From: Rhizaria sp. SCN 62-66
Lineage: Eukaryota > Rhizaria, unplaced
Length of the DNA stretch: 64,000 nt
Assembly (NCBI GenBank): GCA_001724265.1
Contig: MEDY01000062.1
Location: forward strand, 1 to 64,000
Direction of reading: 5' to 3'
The notes beneath the pieces were generated by a model. That model was not told the origin of the DNA and did not search any database. It saw only the letters and a list, made by a program, of their open reading frames with translations. How positions within the stretch are numbered: the stretch's first letter is position 1; each line of letters begins with the position of its first letter. Made by a program: the position numbers and the translations under genes. Below, in pieces: positions 10,026 to 20,955 of the stretch.

Positions 10026-12844
10026 ATGTCTGAAGTGGTAAGTGACATTAAATTCCAGATGGACTTTATTTGAACACATCTTCTCCACCCCTTTCCGCCA
10101 CTCCTTCATCCTCACCACATTTTTGTTTCTCCTTTCGATATCTGTCTCCTCCCTCACAGCGCACGGGCTACCTGTACCTGTACACGCGTCTGCGGCAGAA
10201 GTGGAACCGGCGCTACTTTGTGCTGACGACGCGCGACCTGTCGTACCGCACGAGCAAAGACGTGCTGAACTCGCACATCGGCACCATCGACGTCGAGGGC
10301 GCCACCGTGTCTGATATCTCGACGCTTAACGGGCGCAGCTGCGTCTTCACGCTCACGCCCTCCGCGGGCGGCTCGATGCAGTTCTCCGCGCGCACCGAAG
10401 GCGACGCGCGGTCCTGGATCGCGGCGCTGACGAACCCGGGCGGCGCGCCTGTCTCGTCGGGCGACCAGGAGGACCTGGGCGAGGAGTCGGCCGCCGGCAA
10501 GAACGAGGGCCCCACGACGCCGATGCCGACCTTCCACGCTGTGTCACAGGGCGTCGCCGTCACCATCTCGCCCTCGGCCTCAAACGTTTACGGCTCTTCG
10601 TCTCCGGCCTCGGGTGGCGCCGCGGCCCCGGCCTCGCCTAGCAACGGCAACGGCGCCGCCGCCGCGTCTCCCAATAGCGGCGGCAACGGGATCCCGCAGA
10701 CCCCCGGCGGGTCGCGCGCGCTGACGTACGTGTCCCCGCTTTCGATGCTCATCTCCACGCAGGCCGACACGGCCGCGTACAAGCTCGCGTGCCGCCACAA
10801 GGGTCCCCAGCGCTTCGAGAAGTCATGGAAACTGAAGCTCATCAACGCCAACCTCAAGTCGTCTCGCGAGTACCAGGTGTGCCTCATGGCGCCCGCGCGG
10901 CAGCTGTATCTGTTCAACTCGGAGCGCGAGCTCACGGTGTACAACGCGACGGGCAAGCGCACCTTCTCGCAGGTGATCGAGCTCAACGGCGGCATTGTGA
11001 TGCAACAGCCGTCGTACGCGTGGGTGGGCACGTCCCCGCCCGCATCGGCCGTGCCAATCGTCGAGGTGCTACTGCCCGCGGGCGTGCACTACTTCACGGC
11101 CGACGCGGCCGAGGACCTGGAGCAGCTCACGCGCGCGCTGCATGACATGGCGCTGTTGCCGGCCAAAACGAGCGACCGCGCGGTGATGATCAAGGGCGAG
11201 ACGCACTGTGCCACCGTGCTGGGCAAGCACGGCTGGCTGGATCTCAAGGTCAACAAGAAAAAGTTTCGTCGCGCCTTTTACCGCACGCTGGAGAACGCGC
11301 GCGGCACGCAGCTCATCGCCGAGTACGCGTCGCCGACTGCGATCCACCCCGAGATGTTCATGTTCCTGCTCTGGTCCTCTGGCGAGGGCCCGTGCAAGGT
11401 GCTCCGCGGCCTGCCGCCCGGCGACGCGTGGGCGGCGTCGAACCCCGAGGACGAGAAGCGGTGCTTCACCGTCATGGCAGGCGCCGTGCGCATGACGCTG
11501 CGCGCCGAGACCGAGGCCGAGCGCGACGAGTGGGTCGCCGTCATCCTCTCTATCGCCTGCGACGACTTCATGACCACGCCGCTGGGCGCCAGCTCCGGCG
11601 TCGACTACTACGGCGTGCTGGGCGTGCCGCCCAACGCGACGGCCGGAGACATTGGCAACGCTTTCCGCCAGCTCGCGAAGCTCGTGCACCCGGACCGCAA
11701 CCCGACCCCGGAGGCGCTGGCTCACTTCCAGCGGCTCAACGAGGCCTACGAAGTGCTCTCGGACCCCGCGCAGCGCGAGACTTACAACGGGCACCACGCC
11801 GCCATGGTCGCGCGCAAGCTCGCGCTCGCGGGCGCGGGCTCCGGCGCCGGCGGCCTGCGCGACGGGCTGCCTGTGATCCAGAAGAAGCGTCCCAACCGCA
11901 TGCCGATGGTGGCGCCCAACTCGATCTTCGTGCCGGCGTCGCTGGAGCAGACGCTTATCTCGCACGAGAAGCTGCAGGCGCTCATGACCAAGCACCAGAA
12001 GCAGGCCAAGAAGCTCGGCAACGAATCGGCCGACTTCGTGCTCCCGTCCATCGCCAACGTTCGTCTCGCCGGCTCTGACGTTGGGCTTGACTACGACGAC
12101 GAAGGGCACGAGAATAACGCCGAGCTCGAGGCCAAGCGCGCCGAGGCCGAGCGCGAGGCCGAGGAGGCGGCCCGCAAGGCCAAGGCCGAGGCGCAGGCGC
12201 GCCGCGAGGCCGAGGAGCGCCGTCTGCGCGCCGAAGAGGAGGCCAAGGAGGCCGCGCGCCGCAAGCGCGTCGAAGAGGAGCGCCAGCGCCGCATCGTCAA
12301 GGAGCGCGAGGAGGCCGAGCGCCGCCGCCGCGAAGAAGACGAGCGCCTGCGCCGCCTTGCCATGGACCCGATCGATCGCCCGCTGAGCAACGACCTGCTG
12401 ACACAGCTGGAACGCTTGGGCAAGGGCGTCACGGCCGTGCGCGTGCCAGACTCGAGCTTCTCCAAGCCCTCGGAACTGTCGCTGCGGCTGGAGCGCGCCA
12501 AGCTGCCGACGGACGCACCCGTGGTGCTCTACACAGTGGCCTATACTTCGAGCAAGGACAAGGTGGACCGGCGCGTGTTCGTGCTGCCTGAGTGCACCTT
12601 CAGCAAGGCGCTGCCGCCGAAGACGAAGCTGCCCAAGGAACTGTCGGGCCGCGAGGAATTCGTGCTCTACGTCGCGCCCGACGCCAAGAAGGAGTTCGGC
12701 CCCAAGGCCTCCGTCTTCGTCTTTGCCAACGGTGAGGCACGAGACGCCTTCTACGACGCGATCCAGGGCGTGCTCACGAGCATGCTCGCCACGGCGGAGA
12801 AGCGCCCCACCGCTGTCAACATGCGCAAGTACGTCGACATGTGA
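10026..12844 (+). CDS. Multi-PH domain protein with an internal DnaJ domain
   Basis: The tiny first exon ATG TCT GAA GTG (10026-10037) is followed by a GTAAGT...CTCACAG intron (10038-10159, phase 0), giving MSEV joined to RTGYLYLYTR, which opens a PH domain. The protein has about 898 residues. PH domain 1 (about 5-105) has the WNRRYFVL strand and ends in SWIAAL. Two further PH-like regions lie at about 211-334 and 350-477; the latter ends RDEWVAVIL. A J domain (about 487-550) has the intact HPD motif (VHPDRNP) that stimulates Hsp70. About 654-740 is a highly charged Arg/Glu helix. The C-terminal 150 residues may form a fourth PH-like fold. The likely role is a membrane- or phosphoinositide-associated co-chaperone; that is inferred from domains only. 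It ends with TGA. Confidence 0.88.
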
Positions 12845-13187
12845 GTGCGCCGCAGCGTGGGAAGCGTGTGTGCGACGTTGAGTGGTGCGGAGAGACTGAA
12901 ATAACATCGCGACTGTTTTTGTGAAATGTGCGATGATGCTTGCCGCCTCCCTTTTAAAAAGAAATTCACCAAGAGAAGAACCAGCTATATTCGTAATTTG
13001 GAGTCGATGTTCTTGTGTACAGCTAGTAATCGTGTTGTTGTCGCATTGATTATTGGTTTACATCTGTTTCTGTATTGTTAAAGTAATACATTGTTTCTAC
13101 GTATACGTTTGTTCACAGCCAATACGTGTCAAGTTCTCATCATGATCAATCTTGCTGCTCTTAGTTACACGTCGTCCTCACTCACAT
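12845..13187. other. Convergent spacer, 343 bp
   Basis: It lies between the 3' ends of the PH-DnaJ gene and the EXPERA gene. It is AT-rich and holds the two 3' untranslated regions; no gene was seen. Confidence 0.4.
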
Positions 13188-14182
13188 TTACTTGCGCGTG
13201 GTGCGGCGGCGGCGCGGTGCCTCCTTCTCCTTCACCTCATGCTCCTCAGCATCGCTTTCATCCTTGGCAACAGCCACGGCCACCGGCGCAGGCGCAGTCG
13301 CAACAGCAGGGGCGGCGCTGGCAGCGGACTTGAGCGAGCGGAAGGCGGTGGCCGGGATGACGGCGGTGCGGTGCGCAACGACGACGGCGTCGGCGACAAA
13401 GCGCGTGGACTGCGTGATGAGGACAAGTGGGACGATGATCCAGACGAGCATGCCGAAGATGACGCAGAACCAGAAGTAGACGAGGTGGTCGAAGGTGAAC
13501 TCGAAGTGGTAGTCGACGATCCAGTGGCTGCCGCCGAACGAGTGAACCTCGGTGCCGACGTACATGAGCGTGCCGAAGAGCTGCACGGCCGAGGTCATAA
13601 GCTGCATCGGGTGGCGCCACGCGGCGCGCGCGTGCACAGCGTAGTAGAGCGCGATGCACATCGGTGCCATGAGGCCCAGCTCGAGCAGGGACAGCATGTC
13701 CACCGTCGGGTCGCCCTTGTAGCGCGCGTCGAGCAGGTAGTACAGGTCGTGAAGCTCGGGCACGCCACGAAAGACGGACAGACCATCCATCAGAAAGTGG
13801 ATGAACACGGCGTTCATGAGGTACCACTGCGCGGTCTTGGCCTCCCAGAACGACAGCGGCGCGGCGTTGGGCGTGAGCTTCTTGGTAACGAGCACCACCA
13901 AAGCGAGCAGCACCAGTGTGACCCAGAGCCAGAAGTTTGTCAGAAAAGAAATGCGCTCCTCCTATATAAAATAAGGATATACACCATACCGTGTCTGGTT
14001 TTGTTAGACAAGCTTTCTTCACGGCAGGGTCTGGGAAAGTAGTTCAACGCGTGCCTTCGTTTCACGTGGTTTGAGTGGAGGATAGGAAAACGTACCATAG
14101 TCTTCACGACGATGAGTGGAACAGAGAAGCAAATAGCGACAAACCCAATAGATGGGTCAGTAACCAGATCAAACAGCCCCAT
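13188..14182 (-). CDS. EXPERA-domain (emopamil-binding/sterol isomerase family) membrane protein
   Basis: Multi-pass membrane protein related to EBP/EBPL, which act on sterols in the ER. Exon 1 (14182-14096) encodes 29 residues with a hydrophobic segment and ends at a GTACGT donor. The intron (14095-13962) ends TATATAG, and exon 2 runs from 13961 to TAA at 13190-13188, for a total of 286 residues. Family hallmarks are the FIH..MDG segment (EBP has a catalytic His and Glu here; this protein has His with Asp), LLELGLMAPM, a TEVH segment, and LVYFWFCVIFGMLVWIIVP near the end. The Asn two to three residues before the last conserved Trp in EBP is not present. It could be an EBPL-type protein without isomerase activity. 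The C-terminus is an Ala/Lys/Arg tail ending RRRRTTRK. Confidence 0.85.
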
Positions 14183-14688
14183 TTCAAATGACGACCGAAC
14201 AATTGCACACACAGCCGATTTTAAAGTCCTATCTCAACAGCGCCACAGTCGGAGCCAACGGATATTTTCACTGGACATGCACAGATCATCACATAAACAC
14301 ACCTCTATCACTTGACTCATTGTTGAAATCAATTGCAGCGTTAATATATCATCGATATTGCAGGAATGACATCATATGTATGTGTACAACACCTAAATAT
14401 CACGAAGAGAAATATACAAATCAAGACTGTTTCGTCACTTGCAACAACAATGTGAACATACCTACTTAAGGATATACGAACAAGAAACAGAGCAAGTCCG
14501 GTTACTAGACACAGTAAAAAACACACACCATACAACGCACGTCAACAGCATATATTTTCATTATGCAGTCGAGGCGTTCAAAAACAGCAACACAACAACA
14601 GAACGTACGACGCAACACTGGATTGCATCAGACTCTACAAGACACCGGCGGGCAGTTTAAGCAAAGAGCCCGCTTGTTTCCATGGCGT
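14183..14688. other. Spacer, 506 bp
   Basis: AT-rich region between the EXPERA gene 5' end and the TBC gene 3' end on the same strand. It should contain the EXPERA promoter and the TBC 3' untranslated region. No coding sequence was recognised. Confidence 0.4.
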
Positions 14689-17600
14689 TTACATAGCGCG
14701 CGGCTTGAGCGACGCGGGCGCGGCGCCCTGGTCCCTGAGCCCGGACTGCGCCCAGAACTCGGCCTCGTACTTGCGGATCTCGGCCGTGGTGAGCGCGACG
14801 GCGAAGGCGGCCTCCATGAGGTCGTCGCCGCCGCGCGCGCGGTGCCACCGGTGGTCGTGCTCGATGCCGCCGAGCGTGTTGAGCACAATCTCGGGCTGAT
14901 GCGCAGCGCGCAGCAGCTCGGGCTCCCGCTGCGCGAGCAGCGCCAGCGCGAGGCGGTACAGCACCTTGTCACCCTCGAGCAGGAAGGCGTCGAGCACGCG
15001 GTAGTAGAGCTCCGGCGCGAAGGTCGCAAAGCGCAGCGTGAGCCAGCGGAACGCGTAGGTCTCAGGGCGCACGCCGTACTCGTCGAGCACGGCGTGGAGC
15101 CGCGGGTGGTGCTTCTTGAGCAGCGCCGTGAAGACATGCATGTACAGCTGCGCGCGCGGCATGCCCTCGAGGTAGAGCCCGCGGAGGCGGTGCTGCGCGC
15201 CGTTGAGCAGCCGCTCGACGAACCAGAAGGCCATCTCCTCCGGCATGAAAAGCAGCGCGGGCGACGCGAGAAGGTCCATGCCCTGCACGTAGCCCACGGC
15301 CGGGTCGTGCACCGAGTACGCGCGCAGCACGTTGTACAGCGCGGCTTGGCCCTGGCACACTACGGTGCGCGACCCGGCCTCGGGCGAGTGGAACACGATG
15401 TGGTCCTGCAGCACGCGCGGCAGGTCCTTGCGGATCTGCAACTCATCGTGCGCCGCCACGGGCTTCGCCAGCAGCGACTGGTAGTATCGCGACGCGCCCA
15501 GCCGCTCGCGCGCGCGGCCCAGCGAGAGCAGCGCGGGCCACACCACGCCGCGCAGCGCCGGCGGTACGCCCTTGCGCACGCGGCGCTTGAGCACGGCGAA
15601 CGACGACGGCTGCGTCGGCGCCGCAGGGCCCTCCGGTGCGAGAAACTTGGGCCAGTGCTCAAGCATCTGCGTCCACTTCATCTCGCGCGACACGTCCCGC
15701 GCGCTCAGCCGCGCGCGCTCATCCGCCGATACGGTCTCAGCAGGCTCGCAGTTGGCACCACCCGCGGCGGCGGCGTTCGTGGAGCCCGCCGCGCCGTCGC
15801 CCGCGGCGCCCGTGCCGTTGGCGTTGGGGTTGAGGGAGCGGCGGCGCGACTTGTCCTGCATGGCCTCCTTGGCGCGCGCAAGCTCCTTGATGCGGCCGAA
15901 CCGGTCGACCCAGTAGTGGCCCAGCGCGGAGAGGTCCTGGCGGGTCACCGCAAGCGGTTCCAGGTCCTCGTCTGGCAGCAGGCCGCGGCGGTCGACCATG
16001 CGCATCGCCGTCGACACCGACGGCGCCGCAGACAGCGAGCCAGACGGCGCGTGTGCCAGAGCGTAGCTCGCCTCAGCGCCGCCGTCATTGCCGTTACCAT
16101 TCGTGCCGTTGGTGGCCGTGGCGGTGGCCGTGTGCTGGGAGGAGTCGTCGCCGGCGGATACGGAGGACGGCGCGGCGCTGGCGCTGATGCTGGGGCGCGC
16201 GGCGGGCGTCTGCAGGCCCCACCGGTGCCCAGAGCCGTCGCCCGCCGTCGCGCCGCCGCTGCCGCCAACTGGCGTCGTGGGCGCCGCCGCGGCCGAGTCG
16301 CTCTCGCTCTGGCTCTGGCTCGCAGCGTTGGCGTTGGCAGGGCCAGTGCTGTGGCCATTGCTGTCCTTGCCGGCGCCAGAGGCCAGCGCCGCGGGCGAGG
16401 CGTGCAGCCTCAGCCCCGCCACCGCCGTCGCCACCGAACTCGAGCCCCCAGCCGTCACCGGCGCCGTCGCAGTCGTCGCGGTGGCGTCAGCCTCCGAGGT
16501 GGGCGCGGCGCTGGCGCGGCCGGAGCGCAAGATGTCGGTCTGCGTCGCCACCGCTCCGGGGTCCGCGTCCGCGTCCGCGTCGGCGTCCGCCGCGTCGGCG
16601 TCTGCGGCGGCGGCGGCCGAGTCCAGCACACGCACGAAGTGGCCTTGGCCTGGATAATAGAAGTCCGCGTAGAGCGCGGCGACCGCTGCGGCGGCGCGCA
16701 CGTTGGCCGACACCGCGGGCGCCAGCAGCGCCGTCGCCGCCTCCAGCGCAGGGCTCGTGGGCCGCCCACAGTCACTGCTCGCCTGACCGGCCGCAGCGCC
16801 GGCGCCAGAGGCAGCGCCAGAGGCGGCGTGAGAGCTGGACGCGGACGCGGAGGCGGCGGCCGTGGCGGCGGCGGCGGAGGAGGCGGCGGAGGACACGGCC
16901 CAGGCGACCGACGGCGGCACCTGATGCAGCGGCACTGCAAGTGCGGCCGCCGCCGCTGAAGAGGAGCAGCACGACGCGGAAGACCGCGACGAGGCCGAGG
17001 GGCTGGGCGGCACCGGCGGGCCGTGGCTCAGCCCTGCGCCGGAACTCGTGGTGCCCACTGTCACTGCGGCGCCGGAACCCGTGGGACCCGGGCCCGCGGG
17101 GAACGACGCGCTGCTCGCGCTGTCGCGGTGTGTGGCGGCGGCGGCAGCGGCGGCGGCGGCGAGCACCGGCGCGGGGACCGTGGCGTAGGCCTGCATGTGC
17201 AGCCGCGGCGCCGCGGCCCCCGCCGCCGTACTCTGGCGCGGCGTGCGCAGCGAGCCCCCGCCCTGGCCCTGTGCCTGCCCAGTGCCAGAGGCGCCGGGGC
17301 CCTGGCCGGCGGGCCCCAGCGCGGGCGAGCCGAGGCGGGCGCCAGCGGGCGACGAGGGCGCCGACGGCTGGCCACCGCCGCCGCCGCAGTGCCCGCAGCT
17401 GCTCCCACCCGGAGCACAAACGCAGGCGCGGTGCGCGGACGCCGAGAGCGGGCACGGCGCGAGGTAGTAGCTGCCGCTCTCTGCCGCGGCGGCCGCTGCG
17501 GCGGCGGCGGCTGCGGCTGCGGCGGGCGCGCCGGTGGCGATGGCGGTGGGCAGCGCGGGCTGCGGCGCGATGACGACGTGGCGCACGCCGTCGGCCGCGG

Positions 17601-18684
17601 TGAAGACGGCGACGCCACAGCGCGCGGGCGAGTCCACAAGCGCGCCTTCAACGTGCAGCGCGCGCGGCTGCTGCGCCCACCGCTGCGCCAGCGCGTAAGC
17701 CTGCACCGCGGGCGGCAACTGCGCCAGCGTCAGCGTCGCAGCGAACTGACCCGCTCCAGCCCCGGCCCCCGTGCCGCTGCCGTTGCCGTTGCGCTGCCCG
17801 CACGCCGAGGCCAAGGCGGACCCGGAGGCGGAGACTGAGGCGGAGGTGGAGCCGCGGCGCAGCGAGCCCCGGCGGAGCGAGCCGCGGCGGCGCGCGCTGC
17901 TGGAGCTGGGGAAGCCGGGGCCGCCCGCCGCGGTGGCCGACGAACACGCGCGCGCGCTGTGCGGGGCGACCGGAGGCACCAGCGCCGCGGAACCGTGCGC
18001 AGTGCTCGCCACTGCTGTGGCGCCGTGAGGGCAGAGAAGGGCTGCAGCGGAGGCGGAATCGTCAACGTTGACCGAGAGCGGCGGGCGACTCGGCGGGGGA
18101 AACGACGACGAGCCGCCCGCCGCCGCCGCCGCCACAACGTCGCCATTCACACTGGTAGTCGCGGTGCGCGCCGTCGGGGACGTGAGGCTGCTCGCGTGGG
18201 GGCGCGCGGGGTTGCCGTTGCTGTTGTTGTTGTTAGGGTTGTAGTTAGGATTGTTGTTGTTCTGCTGCGCGTCGTCGGGTCCGTCGAGCGCGTCGTTGGC
18301 GTCGTCGTCGCGGAGCAGCGCAAAGTTGGTAAGCACGGTCATGGCAGACATGGCGGCAAGCGAGGGGAACGCCAGCCCGGGGTCGAGCCCGCCAAGCGCA
18401 GTCAGCCACGCAGGCTCCGGACCGAACGGGCCCGCGGACACCGCCGCCACAGAAGCGGCCGACGCGGCTGATGCAGAGGCGGGGTCGGCGGCGCAGGAGT
18501 AGACGACGTGGCGCGTGTACGAGTTGGAGCCCATGACAAGGCGCTCCTCGCCGCCGCCGTGGTGGAGGTGGCCCGAAGCAGCGCGCGGGGACAGCGATGC
18601 ACCGGCTCCACCGACGCCAGCGGCAGTGTGGTGCGACTGGGACGAGGGCGGCGGGGCGCGGTGCGCCGCCGCGAACGTAGACAT
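14689..18684 (-). CDS. TBC domain protein, putative Rab GTPase-activating protein
   Basis: A protein of 1331 residues with a C-terminal TBC domain (about 1030-1310). It has both catalytic fingers: IRKDLPR with the Arg finger at about residue 1090, and YVQGMD with the Gln finger at about 1134. The domain opens with KGVPPALRGVVWPALL, as in TBC1D-type GAPs. It should stimulate GTP hydrolysis on a Rab in membrane traffic; the Rab is unknown. The first 1000 residues are disordered: an Asn-rich patch (about 140-160), many poly-Ala runs, Ser-rich segments, and an Asp-Ala repeat. The start is ATG at 18684, with an in-frame TAA upstream. It is one exon with no internal TAG, and ends with TAA. Confidence 0.93.
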   Translation of the reverse strand: MSTFAAAHRAPPPSSQSHHTAAGVGGAGASLSPRAASGHLHHGGGEERLVMGSNSYTRHVVYSCAADPASASAASAASVAAVSAGPFGPEPAWLTALGGLDPGLAFPSLAAMSAMTVLTNFALLRDDDANDALDGPDDAQQNNNNPNYNPNNNNSNGNPARPHASSLTSPTARTATTSVNGDVVAAAAAGGSSSFPPPSRPPLSVNVDDSASAAALLCPHGATAVASTAHGSAALVPPVAPHSARACSSATAAGGPGFPSSSSARRRGSLRRGSLRRGSTSASVSASGSALASACGQRNGNGSGTGAGAGAGQFAATLTLAQLPPAVQAYALAQRWAQQPRALHVEGALVDSPARCGVAVFTAADGVRHVVIAPQPALPTAIATGAPAAAAAAAAAAAAAAESGSYYLAPCPLSASAHRACVCAPGGSSCGHCGGGGGQPSAPSSPAGARLGSPALGPAGQGPGASGTGQAQGQGGGSLRTPRQSTAAGAAAPRLHMQAYATVPAPVLAAAAAAAAATHRDSASSASFPAGPGPTGSGAAVTVGTTSSGAGLSHGPPVPPSPSASSRSSASCCSSSAAAAALAVPLHQVPPSVAWAVSSAASSAAAATAAASASASSSHAASGAASGAGAAAGQASSDCGRPTSPALEAATALLAPAVSANVRAAAAVAALYADFYYPGQGHFVRVLDSAAAAADADAADADADADADPGAVATQTDILRSGRASAAPTSEADATATTATAPVTAGGSSSVATAVAGLRLHASPAALASGAGKDSNGHSTGPANANAASQSQSESDSAAAAPTTPVGGSGGATAGDGSGHRWGLQTPAARPSISASAAPSSVSAGDDSSQHTATATATNGTNGNGNDGGAEASYALAHAPSGSLSAAPSVSTAMRMVDRRGLLPDEDLEPLAVTRQDLSALGHYWVDRFGRIKELARAKEAMQDKSRRRSLNPNANGTGAAGDGAAGSTNAAAAGGANCEPAETVSADERARLSARDVSREMKWTQMLEHWPKFLAPEGPAAPTQPSSFAVLKRRVRKGVPPALRGVVWPALLSLGRARERLGASRYYQSLLAKPVAAHDELQIRKDLPRVLQDHIVFHSPEAGSRTVVCQGQAALYNVLRAYSVHDPAVGYVQGMDLLASPALLFMPEEMAFWFVERLLNGAQHRLRGLYLEGMPRAQLYMHVFTALLKKHHPRLHAVLDEYGVRPETYAFRWLTLRFATFAPELYYRVLDAFLLEGDKVLYRLALALLAQREPELLRAAHQPEIVLNTLGGIEHDHRWHRARGGDDLMEAAFAVALTTAEIRKYEAEFWAQSGLRDQGAAPASLKPRAM

Positions 18685-19515
18685 GGAGACGAGGGCAGGC
18701 CAGATTCGGCTGCACGGGGGACTTAGTGGGTCAGTTGCAGAGACAGAGACAGAAAAGAAGATCTGACAAGAGCTGTCATTGTTTTAAGGGGCAGCGAAGG
18801 GGTGCGGGAGGAGCAGGATGAGCGTTTGAACAGAAGAGCGAGGATTCACAAAGCAGTTTAGCAGTTTCATTGTATCAGCGTTGCAAATGCAAAAATATAG
18901 CACATTTCAAATATGGAAATACCAACTAGGTCTCCATCAACATTGACGCTTGTGCCTGCTAAGCTCATTTTCATCTTGGCTGAAAGGATAAAGGATACAG
19001 TGGAAGCAAGGCTGATTCCCAGGTGCTAAGTCAGGGGCCGAGGCCATCACAGAAGCTATAATTAAGGGAACCTATACTGTAGATACAAAGTCGTATGTAT
19101 CGATGGAAAACTATGCACAAATGAACCGTTGAGGGTCTCTAAATCAGCCTTAAAGCAGCCCCACTAGCCGGTTCGCACAGTATCCCGTTTCATCACAGTT
19201 GCAGACCGGTTGAGTGGACTCGTGCCGCATCGGCACATGGTTTACGGCTTAAAAAAGGAGTATGAGCAAGACATAAGAGAATACAAGGGTAATTTAACAA
19301 TGTTTTTATGAAGTAGACTATAGATACAATGCGAGCGACTTAATTATCCCTCATATTTGGCCAGTTCAGCGGCACTTCAGACCCTGCGGTCACTCGTGCT
19401 TTCAACCCAGTTTGCAGCGCACACAGCGTGGCACATGTTGTCGCCAAGATGCAGTCTGCCTGATGAGGGCACCGTTATGCTCACAACAAAGCCTCGTAAC
19501 AGCGCGGATGGTCGT
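18685..19515. other. Spacer, 831 bp
   Basis: It lies between two minus-strand genes. AT-rich DNA (about 18860-19330) contains no recognisable gene or RNA. The first part should hold the promoter of the TBC gene and the last part the 3' end of the acidic-protein gene. Confidence 0.4.
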
Positions 19516-20955
19516 TCAACGGCGGCGCGTCTGGTCGGGCTTGGTCTTGGTGCGCCCAGACGAGAAGTTGGCGGCGGGACGGAAAGGATTACTTTGCGCG
19601 CCGCGGCCCAGCGAGTTGCCGTTTGCGTTGTGGCCGCGGCGCGTCTCGGCCGTCACGCCCACGCGGCCGAAGACAGTGTTGCTCACGGCCTGCGCCTCGC
19701 GGAGCCCGCGCAGGTGCGGCTTGACTTCCTGTGCGGCGCCCGTGATGCCGGCCAGGTCGAACAGCGCGGCGCGGCGGCCCGCAGCACCCACGCGCTGCTG
19801 CACGCGGAGCCCACCCTCGAGCTGCTGCGCGCGCGGCGCCTGCGCCCGCGCGTCGGCGCGCGCCAGCAGCTCCTGCAGGCGCTGCTTGGACGAGACCTGA
19901 ATCCGGCCGCGCTCGCCCGCGGCGGCGGCGGCGGCGGCGGCCTCGGCGGCGCGCGCGCGCTCGCGGGCGTCGCGGCGCCGGGCCGCCTGCGCGCGCGCGT
20001 CCTCGTCAGCCTCCTCCAGCAGGTCCAGCGACAGCAGCTCGTCATCGTCGTTCTGTGTGCCGGGCCCGCGGGCGCGCTTAACGGTGGGGCCCGATTCAGA
20101 CTCAGAGTCTGAGCCAGAGTCGTAGTCATCGAAGCCGGCCTTAGTGGCTTTCTTGTCGGCCTTGATCTGGGCAGCCTTAACGGCGTCCGCGGCGGCCTGC
20201 GCGGCCTTGCGCTGCGCGATCAGGTCCTCGCGGGCCGCGAGCTTGGCGTCGCGCGCGGCAGCGGCCTTGGCGGCGGCGGCCTGCTCCGCCGATGCGCGGC
20301 GCAGCGCGGTCTGCTTCGCGCTCGACGTCGACACTTCCTCCACCACGTCATCGTCATCATCCTCGTCGTCATCATCGTCGTCGTCGTCGTCGTTACTTGA
20401 GTCAGAGCTAGCAGAGGACTCGGAGTCGGAGTCGGAGATGGAGGGGCCCATGGCGAGAAGCGCGGAGAGAGACTTCTTGGCAGGGGTGCCAGCAGCAGCA
20501 GCGGCAACGGCGGGCTTAGCGGCGGCAGCGGCAGCGGGCCAGCGGCCGGTGGATTCGGCGGGGGGCGCAGAGTCGATGTCCTCTGCATCGTCGTCGTCGT
20601 CGCTGGCACCGTCGTCGTCGTCACTGGTGTCAACGGCGCGGATGTTGACGGCGTCGTCGGTCAGATCGCCGTCGCTCTCGTCGTCGTTCTGCGTCCGCTT
20701 CTCTTCATCGTCGTCGTCCTCTGTGGCGTCGTTGTCCTCGCTGTCGTCCTGCTCATCGTCGTCGTCTTCGTCAGCGTCATCCTCATCCTCGCTCTCGCTG
20801 ACGGGCGCGGGGGCGGCGCGGCGCGAGGACGCAGGGGTAGCACGCGCGGTCGGGGCGGCGCGCTTAGCGGGGGCAGTGGCAGCTGCGCTGGCCTTCTGTG
20901 TCTTGGCGGGCGCCGCAGCCGGCTTGGCGCTGGGGGCAGCGCGACGTGGAGGCAT
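19516..20955 (-). CDS. Acidic nuclear-type protein with a basic C-terminal tail
   Basis: Not recognised. The 479-residue single exon begins with an Ala/Lys/Pro-rich basic segment, followed by long Asp/Glu/Ser runs (about 45-205), an Ala/Lys helix (about 210-270), a basic VKRARGPG patch, a second Ala/Arg-rich helix, and a conserved-looking tail (ALFDLAGITG..., NPFRPAANFSSGR) ending in basic residues. Alternating acidic and basic blocks are typical of nucleolar or chromatin proteins, but no family signature was seen. It ends with TGA. Confidence 0.8.
   Translation of the reverse strand: MPPRRAAPSAKPAAAPAKTQKASAAATAPAKRAAPTARATPASSRRAAPAPVSESEDEDDADEDDDDEQDDSEDNDATEDDDDEEKRTQNDDESDGDLTDDAVNIRAVDTSDDDDGASDDDDDAEDIDSAPPAESTGRWPAAAAAAKPAVAAAAAGTPAKKSLSALLAMGPSISDSDSESSASSDSSNDDDDDDDDDEDDDDDVVEEVSTSSAKQTALRRASAEQAAAAKAAAARDAKLAAREDLIAQRKAAQAAADAVKAAQIKADKKATKAGFDDYDSGSDSESESGPTVKRARGPGTQNDDDELLSLDLLEEADEDARAQAARRRDARERARAAEAAAAAAAAGERGRIQVSSKQRLQELLARADARAQAPRAQQLEGGLRVQQRVGAAGRRAALFDLAGITGAAQEVKPHLRGLREAQAVSNTVFGRVGVTAETRRGHNANGNSLGRGAQSNPFRPAANFSSGRTKTKPDQTRRR

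Noticed and set aside
18860-19330. Possible tRNA from a GGTTCG string at about 19170
   Set aside because: No matching acceptor stem, D arm or anticodon arm could be arranged around it.
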